Origin: JAIXWP01 sp041391745
GTDB taxonomy: Bacteria > Bacteroidota > Bacteroidia > Flavobacteriales_D > Sanyastnellaceae
Length of the DNA stretch: 64,000 nucleotides
Assembly: GCA_041391745.1 (NCBI GenBank)
Contig: JAWKNK010000014.1
Span: 1 to 64,000, forward strand
Direction of reading: 5' to 3'
A program made the translations under genes and the position numbers. The notes beneath the pieces are model-generated. The model saw only the letters and a program-made list of their open reading frames with translations. It was not told the origin of the DNA and did not search any database. Below are positions 54,131 to 62,700 of this stretch, in pieces. Each line of letters begins with the position of its first letter. The stretch's first letter is position 1.

Positions 54131-55594
54131 TTATTTTGCTTTAGACCATAACTCATATTCTCTATGAAGTGCTGAATAGAACAACTCAGCCATTTTGCGA
54201 GCTCCTTTTGGTGTAAAGTGGGTATAGTCTGTTCCAGCATATGGAGGATTGCTATTCACCCAGCTGATCATAGAGTTTCGACCTCCCATTACTTCATACA
54301 TATCCCAAAATCCACATCCAGTTTCCCAAGCCGCATTGCGCATGGCTTTATTCAATTCCTCCAAATATGGCCATGTCTGAAACTCTCCATCGATGCTTGT
54401 ACTCATATCAGACGGACCAATTACAATAATCGGTATATCGGGATGTAAACTTTGAATGTGCTTGATTTGTGATTTGAAATAACTTCCAAAATTCGAAGCG
54501 CCTTTTTCATCTTTCAATCCAGGAACAGAGTTTCCTCCAAACTGAAGAATTATCAATCCTGTGTTCAGCTCATCAATTTCCCTTTTGAAATTATGGGATG
54601 AAATTTTTCTAAAAATAGTCCCGCTGCTTCCTCGAAGTGCGATATTATCCACCTGAACACCTTGCCACCCCTCAAGTAAAAGCGCTTGAACATCCGGACT
54701 ATCGATTCCTTTAAAAAGTAGTTTGACATTCTTCGGTGTATTTCCAATAAAATACTTTTTCCAATAACGCTCATTAGTTGCAGGTAATATGTCTACCGCA
54801 TACAACGTATCTTCTAGCATTACCCGCACTTCAACATCGGTTCTATTACCTCCAAGCAACATTGAAAGTTGACTATATGCCTTGCAGTTCCCAGAACACA
54901 TGCCACTCGGTTTTAATTCCAGCCACGCTTCAGTGGTATCTTTAGAAGCAAGTTCATCATCGGAATAAGCTGGTGTAAATCTCGCGTAGGAACACATCAC
55001 ACCATAGTCATCATGCAATGATTTTCCATCACTAAATCCATAAGCAGTGTAGCGCTTCCAATTAGCACTATTCTTTTGAGAAATCGCTGCGCTACCTGTT
55101 ATTGGAACGGGAGTAATTAAGCCTGGACCCTTACCACCAAATTCACCTTGAAGTTTTTCACGAATCACGGAGGTCATACGGTCACTCTCAATCTGTGAGT
55201 CTCCGTAATGAAGAATATGTAGCTTTTGTTCGCTGCCCTTAATCTTGGAAAGTTTCTCGAAAAAAGAAAATAGCGCCTTGCTATTGTTATCTTTAAACTG
55301 AAGAGATGTAATGTCTTGCGATCTGTCGAAGTTGACTTCAGTAGGTTTAGAATCTGCGACTACAACAGTTGTGGTATCCACATTTTTAACTGCGCTATCC
55401 CTGCTTGCTAGAAAGGCGTCAATATCTTCTATAACAGGAATTTCCTCTTTCTTTTCAAACCATTTAGAAGCTTTAAAGAACTTCAAGCTAAATGTTTCAC
55501 CTCCAATTTCCCGTGGCATCAATTGATTAAATACAATGAATACCACCATCACTGTAATCAAAAATAACAACGTCTTTATCGGCGTGAAATTCAT
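54131..55594 (-). CDS. Membrane-anchored SGNH/GDSL-type hydrolase
   Basis: A 487-residue protein with one N-terminal membrane span (about residues 9-25) and a periplasmic part. The SGNH block I serine is Ser133 in HYGDSQIESDR, an Asn/Gly block is seen in LQFGGNSVPG, and the C-terminal catalytic Asp456 and His459 are in TDYTHFTPKG. Residues between about 200 and 310 look like an inserted beta-domain. Related proteins act as esterases or O-acetyltransferases on cell-surface polysaccharides, often with an MBOAT partner; an MBOAT gene lies at 29.2-30.9 kb. The gene begins 7 bases after the PorE-like gene and so is probably cotranscribed with a T9SS component. Confidence 0.82.
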   Translation of the reverse strand: MNFTPIKTLLFLITVMVVFIVFNQLMPREIGGETFSLKFFKASKWFEKKEEIPVIEDIDAFLASRDSAVKNVDTTTVVVADSKPTEVNFDRSQDITSLQFKDNNSKALFSFFEKLSKIKGSEQKLHILHYGDSQIESDRMTSVIREKLQGEFGGKGPGLITPVPITGSAAISQKNSANWKRYTAYGFSDGKSLHDDYGVMCSYARFTPAYSDDELASKDTTEAWLELKPSGMCSGNCKAYSQLSMLLGGNRTDVEVRVMLEDTLYAVDILPATNERYWKKYFIGNTPKNVKLLFKGIDSPDVQALLLEGWQGVQVDNIALRGSSGTIFRKISSHNFKREIDELNTGLIILQFGGNSVPGLKDEKGASNFGSYFKSQIKHIQSLHPDIPIIVIGPSDMSTSIDGEFQTWPYLEELNKAMRNAAWETGCGFWDMYEVMGGRNSMISWVNSNPPYAGTDYTHFTPKGARKMAELFYSALHREYELWSKAK

Positions 55595-55601
55595 AATTAG
55601 A

Positions 55602-57554
55602 CTAGTCTAAAATTTTAAACTCCGTTCTTCTGTTTTTTGCTCTCCCTTCTTCGGTTTCATTGCTGGCAATAGGCTGATTTTCACCATAGCCCTTAGCTTC
55701 CAATCTCGATGCGTCTATCCCCATTTTTACCAAATAGTCCACCACAGCTGAAGCTCTATTTTGAGAAAGTTTCATGTTACTTTCATCATTACCCACATTA
55801 TCCGTGTGTCCGCTAATTTCAACTCGAGTTGTTGGATTTGCATTCAATAGTCCAGCTAGTTTATTCAATTCTGCTTTACTAGCTGGGAGAATATCCCATT
55901 TGTTGGTTTCAAAGAATACATTGTTCAGCACTATGCTTGCTCCGGATTTCAGCTTTTGAAGTGCTACATCAAGCGAGTATGGCTGCATGCTGGTATAATT
56001 CTTCAAGGAAAAATTTTCACTGTGAAACAAATAACCGTCTTTGCTCACGTTTAACGCATAATCTTTGCCTGAAGGAATACAGATAAGATAATCACCGTAA
56101 ACACTACCGCTGTATGTCTCGGCAACTACTTTCTCCGTTTCCAAATCAATCAACTCCACTTTAGCACCTAGCTTTTTAAAGCTCAATTTATCAGTGATAA
56201 TTCCTTTCACATATGTTACCAATTCTGGTCTCGCTCCTTCATACAGATCGAAACTGTACAAATCCAACCCACCGTATCCACCTTTTCTTTCACTTGCAAA
56301 AAGTGCCACATTTCCCGATGCAGTCACTTGTATTGAGTTTTCGTTTGCAAAGGTGTTGATCGGATAACCCAAATTCTCTGGAAGTCCCCACTCTCCATTC
56401 GGTTGCAATTGACTCTTGTAAATGTCCAAGCCACCCATTCCTGGATGGCCATTACTTGAAAAATAGAGTGTTCTTCCATCGGGATGGATCATTACACTTT
56501 CTTCTTCAAAAGGTGTGTTTACGCGCCCCGGAACTTTCTTTGCCTCACTCCATCTACCATTTTCCATGATGTATGAATAATAGATATCCTGATCGGTATG
56601 TCCGCGAGCGGAACGTTTTCCTCTCACGAAATACATCGTTTTTCCGTCAGCAGCGAAACTAGGTTGAGACTCCCATTGGTTGGAATTAATTGCCGGTCCT
56701 AAATTTCTTGCTTCGCCCCAACCATTCCCATTACTCATAGCAAAAAACAAATCACAACTTCCGTATCCTTGTCTATTAGCACCAAAACTTCCATCTGCCG
56801 TTTCGCAAGCGGTGAAAATTAGGGTTTGTCCATCGGCACTTAAACTCGGCGCACCCTCATTTTGAACAGTGTTGATTTCAACGATTGGTTGAGCGTTGAT
56901 CCAATTTCCTGAAACGTCCTTTTTGGTAATAAAAAAGTCTTCTTGCTTTCCATTCCGTACACGAGAATCATTTACAAGTCGAGTAAAAAGAAGTACATTC
57001 TCATCTGCAGTAATGCATGGATAGTACTCATTCATTTCTGTATTGATATTAGGTCCCAGATTTTTAGGTTCGAAAGGAACTGGTGACTGTATGGCTTGTT
57101 TTGCAAACGTGCAGCTAGAAAGTATCAATGTAGCCCTCATTTTAAATTGAGCACTTGATGGTGAATACTGCATGTACTTTGTTACCGCTTTTTCAGCGCC
57201 TTCGTATTGACCTAAAGCGAAATTGCTTTCTGCGAGCATAAGCCAACCGTCGGTATAGAACTTTTCATTGATCGCCAAGGCTTGCTCCAATGGCTCAATT
57301 GTCATGTCCGTTCTGCCCAAATCATCATAAACTTGAGCTAACATGTAGTAGGCTTCGATAAATTTAGATTCCAATTCAATGGTTTCTTTCAACAATGCTG
57401 CGGCGGTTTCTCTATCTCTCAAATCATAAGCAGCTAGTGCCTCCTCATATTTTTTGATCGCTTTTTTATTCGATACACTATAATCAGGTTTGGGCTGTGC
57501 TTGGGCCGTGATCACAGCAAATACAAGCAGGATGGTAGAAAAAAATAATTTCAT
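55602..57554 (-). CDS. PorE-like OmpA-family protein (TPR, propeller, CRD, OmpA)
   Basis: A 650-residue exported protein with the domain order of PorE of the type IX secretion system: signal peptide (1-19), TPR helices (about 25-150, with EAYYMLAQVYDDLGRTDM), a PD40/WD40-like propeller (about 170-440, repeats such as GAPSLSADGQTLIFTA and YFSSNGHPGMGGLDIY), a carboxypeptidase-regulatory-like domain (about 450-530), and an OmpA peptidoglycan-binding domain (about 545-650, ISGHTDNVGNDESN and NRRTEFKIL). PorE is an outer-membrane-associated T9SS subunit that binds peptidoglycan. Other OmpA proteins with similar layouts exist, so the assignment is by architecture. It is the first gene of a unit with the SGNH hydrolase. 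Confidence 0.85.
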   Translation of the reverse strand: MKLFFSTILLVFAVITAQAQPKPDYSVSNKKAIKKYEEALAAYDLRDRETAAALLKETIELESKFIEAYYMLAQVYDDLGRTDMTIEPLEQALAINEKFYTDGWLMLAESNFALGQYEGAEKAVTKYMQYSPSSAQFKMRATLILSSCTFAKQAIQSPVPFEPKNLGPNINTEMNEYYPCITADENVLLFTRLVNDSRVRNGKQEDFFITKKDVSGNWINAQPIVEINTVQNEGAPSLSADGQTLIFTACETADGSFGANRQGYGSCDLFFAMSNGNGWGEARNLGPAINSNQWESQPSFAADGKTMYFVRGKRSARGHTDQDIYYSYIMENGRWSEAKKVPGRVNTPFEEESVMIHPDGRTLYFSSNGHPGMGGLDIYKSQLQPNGEWGLPENLGYPINTFANENSIQVTASGNVALFASERKGGYGGLDLYSFDLYEGARPELVTYVKGIITDKLSFKKLGAKVELIDLETEKVVAETYSGSVYGDYLICIPSGKDYALNVSKDGYLFHSENFSLKNYTSMQPYSLDVALQKLKSGASIVLNNVFFETNKWDILPASKAELNKLAGLLNANPTTRVEISGHTDNVGNDESNMKLSQNRASAVVDYLVKMGIDASRLEAKGYGENQPIASNETEEGRAKNRRTEFKILD

Positions 57555-57702
57555 TGGCTTTTAAATCTCTGCGCACGTAACGCAACTTTCAAGCCGAAAG
57601 TACTATTATAAGAAAAGCTACGTTGCACCATCTGAAATAATTTTCAACCAACTTGTTGATAATACTTAACATTTAGAAAGCCCTATTACAGAATTAAAGG
57701 GC

Positions 57703-57710
57703 TATTTTTG
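57703..57710 (+). promoter_or_regulatory. -7 promoter element TATTTTTG of the helicase gene
   Basis: Perfect TAnnTTTG; the predicted start near 57716 leaves a 17-nt leader with a purine-rich AGGAAAAGGA directly before the ATG at 57733. Confidence 0.6.
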
Positions 57711-57732
57711 CACGTTTTTATTAGGAAAAGGA

Positions 57733-59250
57733 ATGACGCTTGAACCTTTTGAGCTGCTGGAAAGAAAAGAAGGCAAGAAGCTCTACGATTATCAGAATGA
57801 CGCGCTGGAGAAGATTTTCGAGCGACTTCGGAAATTTCCCGAAAAGTATAACCTGTGTTTTCAACTCCCGACAGGTGGCGGTAAAACTGTAATATTCTCA
57901 GAAATCGCCAAGCGTTATATTAAAGAAACTGGAAAAAAAGTACTCATCCTTACTCATAGAGTCGAACTTCTCGGCCAAACCAGCAGAATGCTGGATGAAT
58001 TCCAAGTAAAAAATAAAATCATCATCAGTAAAGTGAAAGACCTTCCAGATCAGGAAGAGTACGATTGCTTTGTGGCGATGGTTGAAACACTCAACAATCG
58101 ACTTCGAGATGAAAAAATCGAATTAGAACAAGTAGGACTTGTGATTGTCGATGAAGCGCACTACAATTCTTTTAGAAAATTATTCAAGTGGTTTGAAAAC
58201 AACGTCATACTTGGTGTGACAGCCACTCCACTTTCGAGCAATATCCGTCTTCCATTATATGAAAATTATCATGAGCTAATTGTCGGTGAAAGCATCGGAA
58301 GTCTCATCGATAAAGGATTCTTGAGTAAAGCGACTACCTATAGCTACGATGTTTCGCTTCACTCTTTGAAAGTGGGAATCAACGGTGACTACACTGTAAG
58401 TAGTTCTGAAAAGCTGTACGGAAACTTTTTCATGCAAGAAAAATTGCTTTATGCCTATGAGCAAAAAGCAATGGGAACTAAGACTCTTATTTTCAACAAC
58501 GGGATTAATACTTCGAAACAAGTACAAGCCATGTTTGCTGAAGCAGGATACGAGTGTAAGCACCTCGATAATACGCACAGTGAAGTAGAAAGACGTGAAA
58601 TCTTGGAATGGTTTAAAACCAAGCCTGACGCGATTTTGAGTAGTGTTTCCATCCTCACAACAGGGTTTGACGAACCAACGGTTAGAACGATCATTCTCAA
58701 CCGCGCTACAAAATCTTTGACGCTTTATCATCAAATGATTGGACGTGGTTCACGTGTCATTCCTGGAAAAACAGATTTTAATGTTATCGATTTAGGAAAC
58801 AATGCCCGCAGATTCGGACTTTGGGAACAATACATCGATTGGCAAGATATTTTTGCGCATCCACATACATATATCGAAAGCATCATGAGCGATGAAACGA
58901 TGGAGCGTGAAATGAAATATGAAATGCCTGAAGAAGTTCGCGAGCGTTTCAAAAATTCAGCTGTAATTGACTTCGACATTAAAGAAGAATATCTCAGAAT
59001 AACTCGTTCGGGAGGAAAAGCAAAAGAAGTACTGGATAAGTCGGTAAAACAGCATGCAATCATCATTTCTGAAAATGCAGGTGACATTGCTGATGCGTTC
59101 GAATTGATTAAAGTGCTAGAACCAGATATTAAGAGCAGACTGAAGCACTATAGCTATTGTATTTCAAAAAGTACAGAAAACTATTTGGAATGGTTGAGAG
59201 CAGAGTATGTAAGAAAGCTCCAACAAACTGTTCGACAGCTAGTTGTATAA
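57733..59250 (+). CDS. DEAH-box superfamily 2 helicase
   Basis: A 505-residue SF2 helicase/ATPase. Walker A is PTGGGKT (Lys51), the Walker B DEAH box is at 140-143, motif III is GVTATPLSS, and the second RecA domain shows LTTGFDEPTVRTIILNR and QMIGRGSRVIPG (motif VI, arginine fingers at about 338-341). It resembles the UvrB/RAD25-like helicases related to SSL2. There is no nuclease or restriction domain and no adjacent modification genes, so nothing indicates a restriction or defence system. Its cellular role is unknown. A purine-rich sequence before the ATG supports the start. A short palindrome TGTTAA-AAG-TTAACA (59266-59280) follows the gene. Confidence 0.9.
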   Translation: MTLEPFELLERKEGKKLYDYQNDALEKIFERLRKFPEKYNLCFQLPTGGGKTVIFSEIAKRYIKETGKKVLILTHRVELLGQTSRMLDEFQVKNKIIISKVKDLPDQEEYDCFVAMVETLNNRLRDEKIELEQVGLVIVDEAHYNSFRKLFKWFENNVILGVTATPLSSNIRLPLYENYHELIVGESIGSLIDKGFLSKATTYSYDVSLHSLKVGINGDYTVSSSEKLYGNFFMQEKLLYAYEQKAMGTKTLIFNNGINTSKQVQAMFAEAGYECKHLDNTHSEVERREILEWFKTKPDAILSSVSILTTGFDEPTVRTIILNRATKSLTLYHQMIGRGSRVIPGKTDFNVIDLGNNARRFGLWEQYIDWQDIFAHPHTYIESIMSDETMEREMKYEMPEEVRERFKNSAVIDFDIKEEYLRITRSGGKAKEVLDKSVKQHAIIISENAGDIADAFELIKVLEPDIKSRLKHYSYCISKSTENYLEWLRAEYVRKLQQTVRQLVV

Positions 59251-59372
59251 CTCATCTTATCTTCTTGTTAAAAGTTAACATTCAATTTTATTTCATAATA
59301 AAGTTGCATGTTTTACATTCGTCCACTTAGAAATTTGAATACAGTTTTAGTAATCAAAATTGATATTTGGCC

Positions 59373-59771
59373 ATGAAGCTCAAAACCGACAATATATTTC
59401 AAGTAATAGAAATTAAATCCACTCCTGAAAAGGTGTATGACGCATTGATGAATGAAAAATCATTGGCAGCGTTTACACAAATGAAAGCGAAGGTGGAAAA
59501 TAAAATTGGAGGGCACTTCGAAGTTACTGATGGAGAAAGTTTTGGATACAATGTTTATTTAAAAGAAAATAAGACGATTGTTCAAGCTTGGAGCCATAAG
59601 TCTTTCCCAGAAGGTTTTTATTCTGTGGTACATATCGACCTGGTTTTCGAAGAAGGAGTTACCGTTCTCAACTTCAATCACCTTGGTGTTCCAGAACAGG
59701 ATAGTGGATGGCTTACTGAAGGTTGGAAACGCATCTATTGGGAACCTTTGAAGCGAACTTTAGAAGTTTAA
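59373..59771 (+). CDS. SRPBCC-superfamily (START/AHSA1-like) protein
   Basis: A 132-residue single-domain protein of the SRPBCC/AHSA1 fold. The typical opening DNIFQVIEIKSTPEKVYDALM, the central GGHFEVTDGES and the closing SGWLTEGWKRIYWEPLKRTL helix are present; in this fold they form a hydrophobic cavity that binds lipids or other small ligands. No ligand can be named. The ATG at 59373 is preferred over a TTG two codons earlier; a near-consensus -7 element (GATATTTG) ends 3 nt before it, again a leaderless geometry. Its end interlocks by 4 bases with the TamB-like gene. Confidence 0.87.
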   Translation: MKLKTDNIFQVIEIKSTPEKVYDALMNEKSLAAFTQMKAKVENKIGGHFEVTDGESFGYNVYLKENKTIVQAWSHKSFPEGFYSVVHIDLVFEEGVTVLNFNHLGVPEQDSGWLTEGWKRIYWEPLKRTLEV

Positions 59772-62700
59772 TCGCATTTAACCCGTTCGGATTCTTTTCT
59801 AAATAGATTTTTAAACCCACAATAGAATTCATCCATCGTGTTGAATTCTTCTTGATATAATACACCTACTCCTTGCGTGTATGGAGACTGTTGCGTGGTG
59901 ATCATTCTAAAGTCATTACTTTCATTGTACACCACCAATCTAATCTTTCCGTCTGTTGTCATCTTATACTCTAATCGAATGTCACCGATCAAGTTGGACG
60001 GATTTTGGTTGGCGGAAGTGCCTCTACTCACTCCCACGTTACTATTCACCAATAGTCGCTCATTGAACAGCTGTGTACTCAATGCTAATGCAATTTCTTC
60101 ATTACTGATCTCATCACCTGGGCGATAATTGAAACCAAGGTTAAAGTCATCACTGATCTGACTCAACCAATTGGAAATTTGAGAAGACAGCAACTCACTG
60201 CTATTTTCGGCAAAAGCATTTCCAATTGAACTTTCACGATTGATATTAGGCGGACTCACGAACCTCCGCATCACTAGCAATGCAAATGCTTGTCGGTTCC
60301 TTTCTTGATCGGTGCTGATAACACTCTGCACCCTGCTCTTCGTTACCTCATCCACAGTTGGCAATTCGATGTCAAACGTCACAAGTGGATTCATCATCTT
60401 TCCTGTTAGGTTCATCACCAAATCAACAGGTACACGTTGACCTGATTGATTCAATGCATCCGGCAATACATCTGTTAATGAGGCTGATACTTTATAAACT
60501 GCTTTTAAATTCAAATCCGCTGCAAAAGGATCTCCGAACCAAGAAATTGTACCTCCAGGACGAACAGAGAATTCCTTATTAATCATATTCTTCAACGTGA
60601 AGAGATATTGTCCTCGATCCACTTCAACGGTGCCATACATATTGAATGTACTGAGATTGTTGATCTCCATATTGATGTGTCCTTTACCTCTACCGCTCAT
60701 TACATCACCAACGGCCTGATCAAAAATAATTTCAAACTCAGCGTCAGGAGTAATTTCCAAATCAAACTTCATTTTTATACCACTCAAATCCAATGGCTGA
60801 TCGTCAATATTCAATGTATCCGTTTGAATGAATCGAATGAAGCTACCGAATTGAACTTCTTCATTTGAAGACATAGGCATTGCGAGCGAAGTACCTTCTT
60901 CAGTTCTCAAATTGATATCAAATTCAAGCTGATCGTCATAACCATAGATGCTCGCATATCCTGTTGTATAGGCTTTTCCGTAGTACAATGAATTGAGATA
61001 TTCATTTGTATTCATAGTTAGCATGCGCGTTTCCAAATCGATAACGATATCAAAGTTCCAATCGGCAAAGGCATCATGCATAATTTGCCCCGTAAGGAAG
61101 CCCGGATTTCCTTCTTGGTCTCTGATTCTGACATGATCGAAAGTGAACATGTCAGGATAAATCCCCACTTCCTCTTCTATAAAATATTTGGTATTCAAAT
61201 AGTCCACGTATATGGAGGCGTTTTCTAGTGAAGCTTCTCCTTCCAATTGTGGTGCATCCGGTTTACCTGTTATCGAAATATCGCCTGTTGCCAACCCTTC
61301 TATATCCAACACCCCATCTGACATGAACTCATTTATAAATGCTAAATCCAATTTGTCAAGATGAGCATTTATATCGATTGGACTTTCCTCATCATCCACT
61401 TTGTAAAAACCTTTAAACGATAGTGGATAGATTTTTTTATTCTCCAGTTGACCTTCTACAACGAGTCTCCTCTTCGGGTTGTCCCAAGCGCTCTCCAGAC
61501 ACAAGTCTCCCAATTTATGTTCATTGAGTTGAAGATTTACTATCGCTATATCGTTCATGAAAATAAAGTCTCCGTAGACATCACGTACAGACGCATTTCC
61601 ACTCATGATACCATAAAATGCGGGATCACCACCCACAAATGGATTAATAAATGATAAATCAAATGCATTGATGTCGACATCCAATTTATCTGTGTTATTG
61701 TGACTCACAACTCCATCAACGGCCAAGGACTGATTTCCATTAAAAATACTGAAGTCCCTTATTTCGTAGCGTGAACTATCTATACTGATTTTAGCACCGC
61801 GATTGAGTGTCCATTTCTGATTGTTGACCATTAAATTGCTTCGCCCCATTACGAAATCAATATTCTCATAGCCTCTAACTCGTATTTTACCATTGAAGTC
61901 ACCAGAGTGAACGGTAGTCTCATCTCCCCAAACAACGGCAGTATAAATGGTATCAGCTTCGTTTCTTGCATCAATAGCCATATTGAGCATCTCCAGCCCA
62001 TTCACCAATTTTAGATTATCAGAATTGAGCGTTAAATACAAGGAGGAGTCAGGTTTACTTACGTCAGCAACTGTTCCATAAATGGTATTTCCTTGAAATG
62101 AAATTTCATCACTCGTCAATGTCAATTCAAATACTGAAGAATCTTCATTCACATCCAAATTCAATCTTGTCTCTGGAGAAATTTTTAAATCGGGAATAAA
62201 GACTTCACTAATAGGATCAAAGTCGTGAACCAACAATTGTAAATTGAAGTCCTGCGTTTTATGCTTTCTCTCTGGCGGATTGTAACTCGGAACAATTTCT
62301 GAGATAATTTCCTCAATACTTGGAGCCAACTCAACTAAGTCGAAATCGCCATTCACCTGAAGCGTCGCAATATCAGATTCCAGCAATATTCTTAATTCTC
62401 CTTCTCTTCGTGCAGACAATTTTAAGTTTTCTAGAAAATAATCCTTCGATTTTGCACAGTAAGTCAAATCATAGACTTTGATATCGCCTACGAAATTGGC
62501 AAAATCAAGTCCTTGACTGTTCACTTCAATAGTACCGCTCAAGGAACTATAATCATACTCTGTGAGCAAGTGAACAGCTTTCATGTCCACATGCTGGATA
62601 TCCGCGTAGAAATCAAGAATCGGTTTCTTCTCTCTAAAATTGATTGTTCCTGTAAAGTTCACAGAAGCATTGGGGTCAGCCATGAATACATCTCCTTCGA

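Noticed and set aside
57733..59250. Helicase as part of a restriction or defence island
   Set aside because: No nuclease, methyltransferase or other defence genes are adjacent; the neighbours are outer-membrane and SRPBCC genes.
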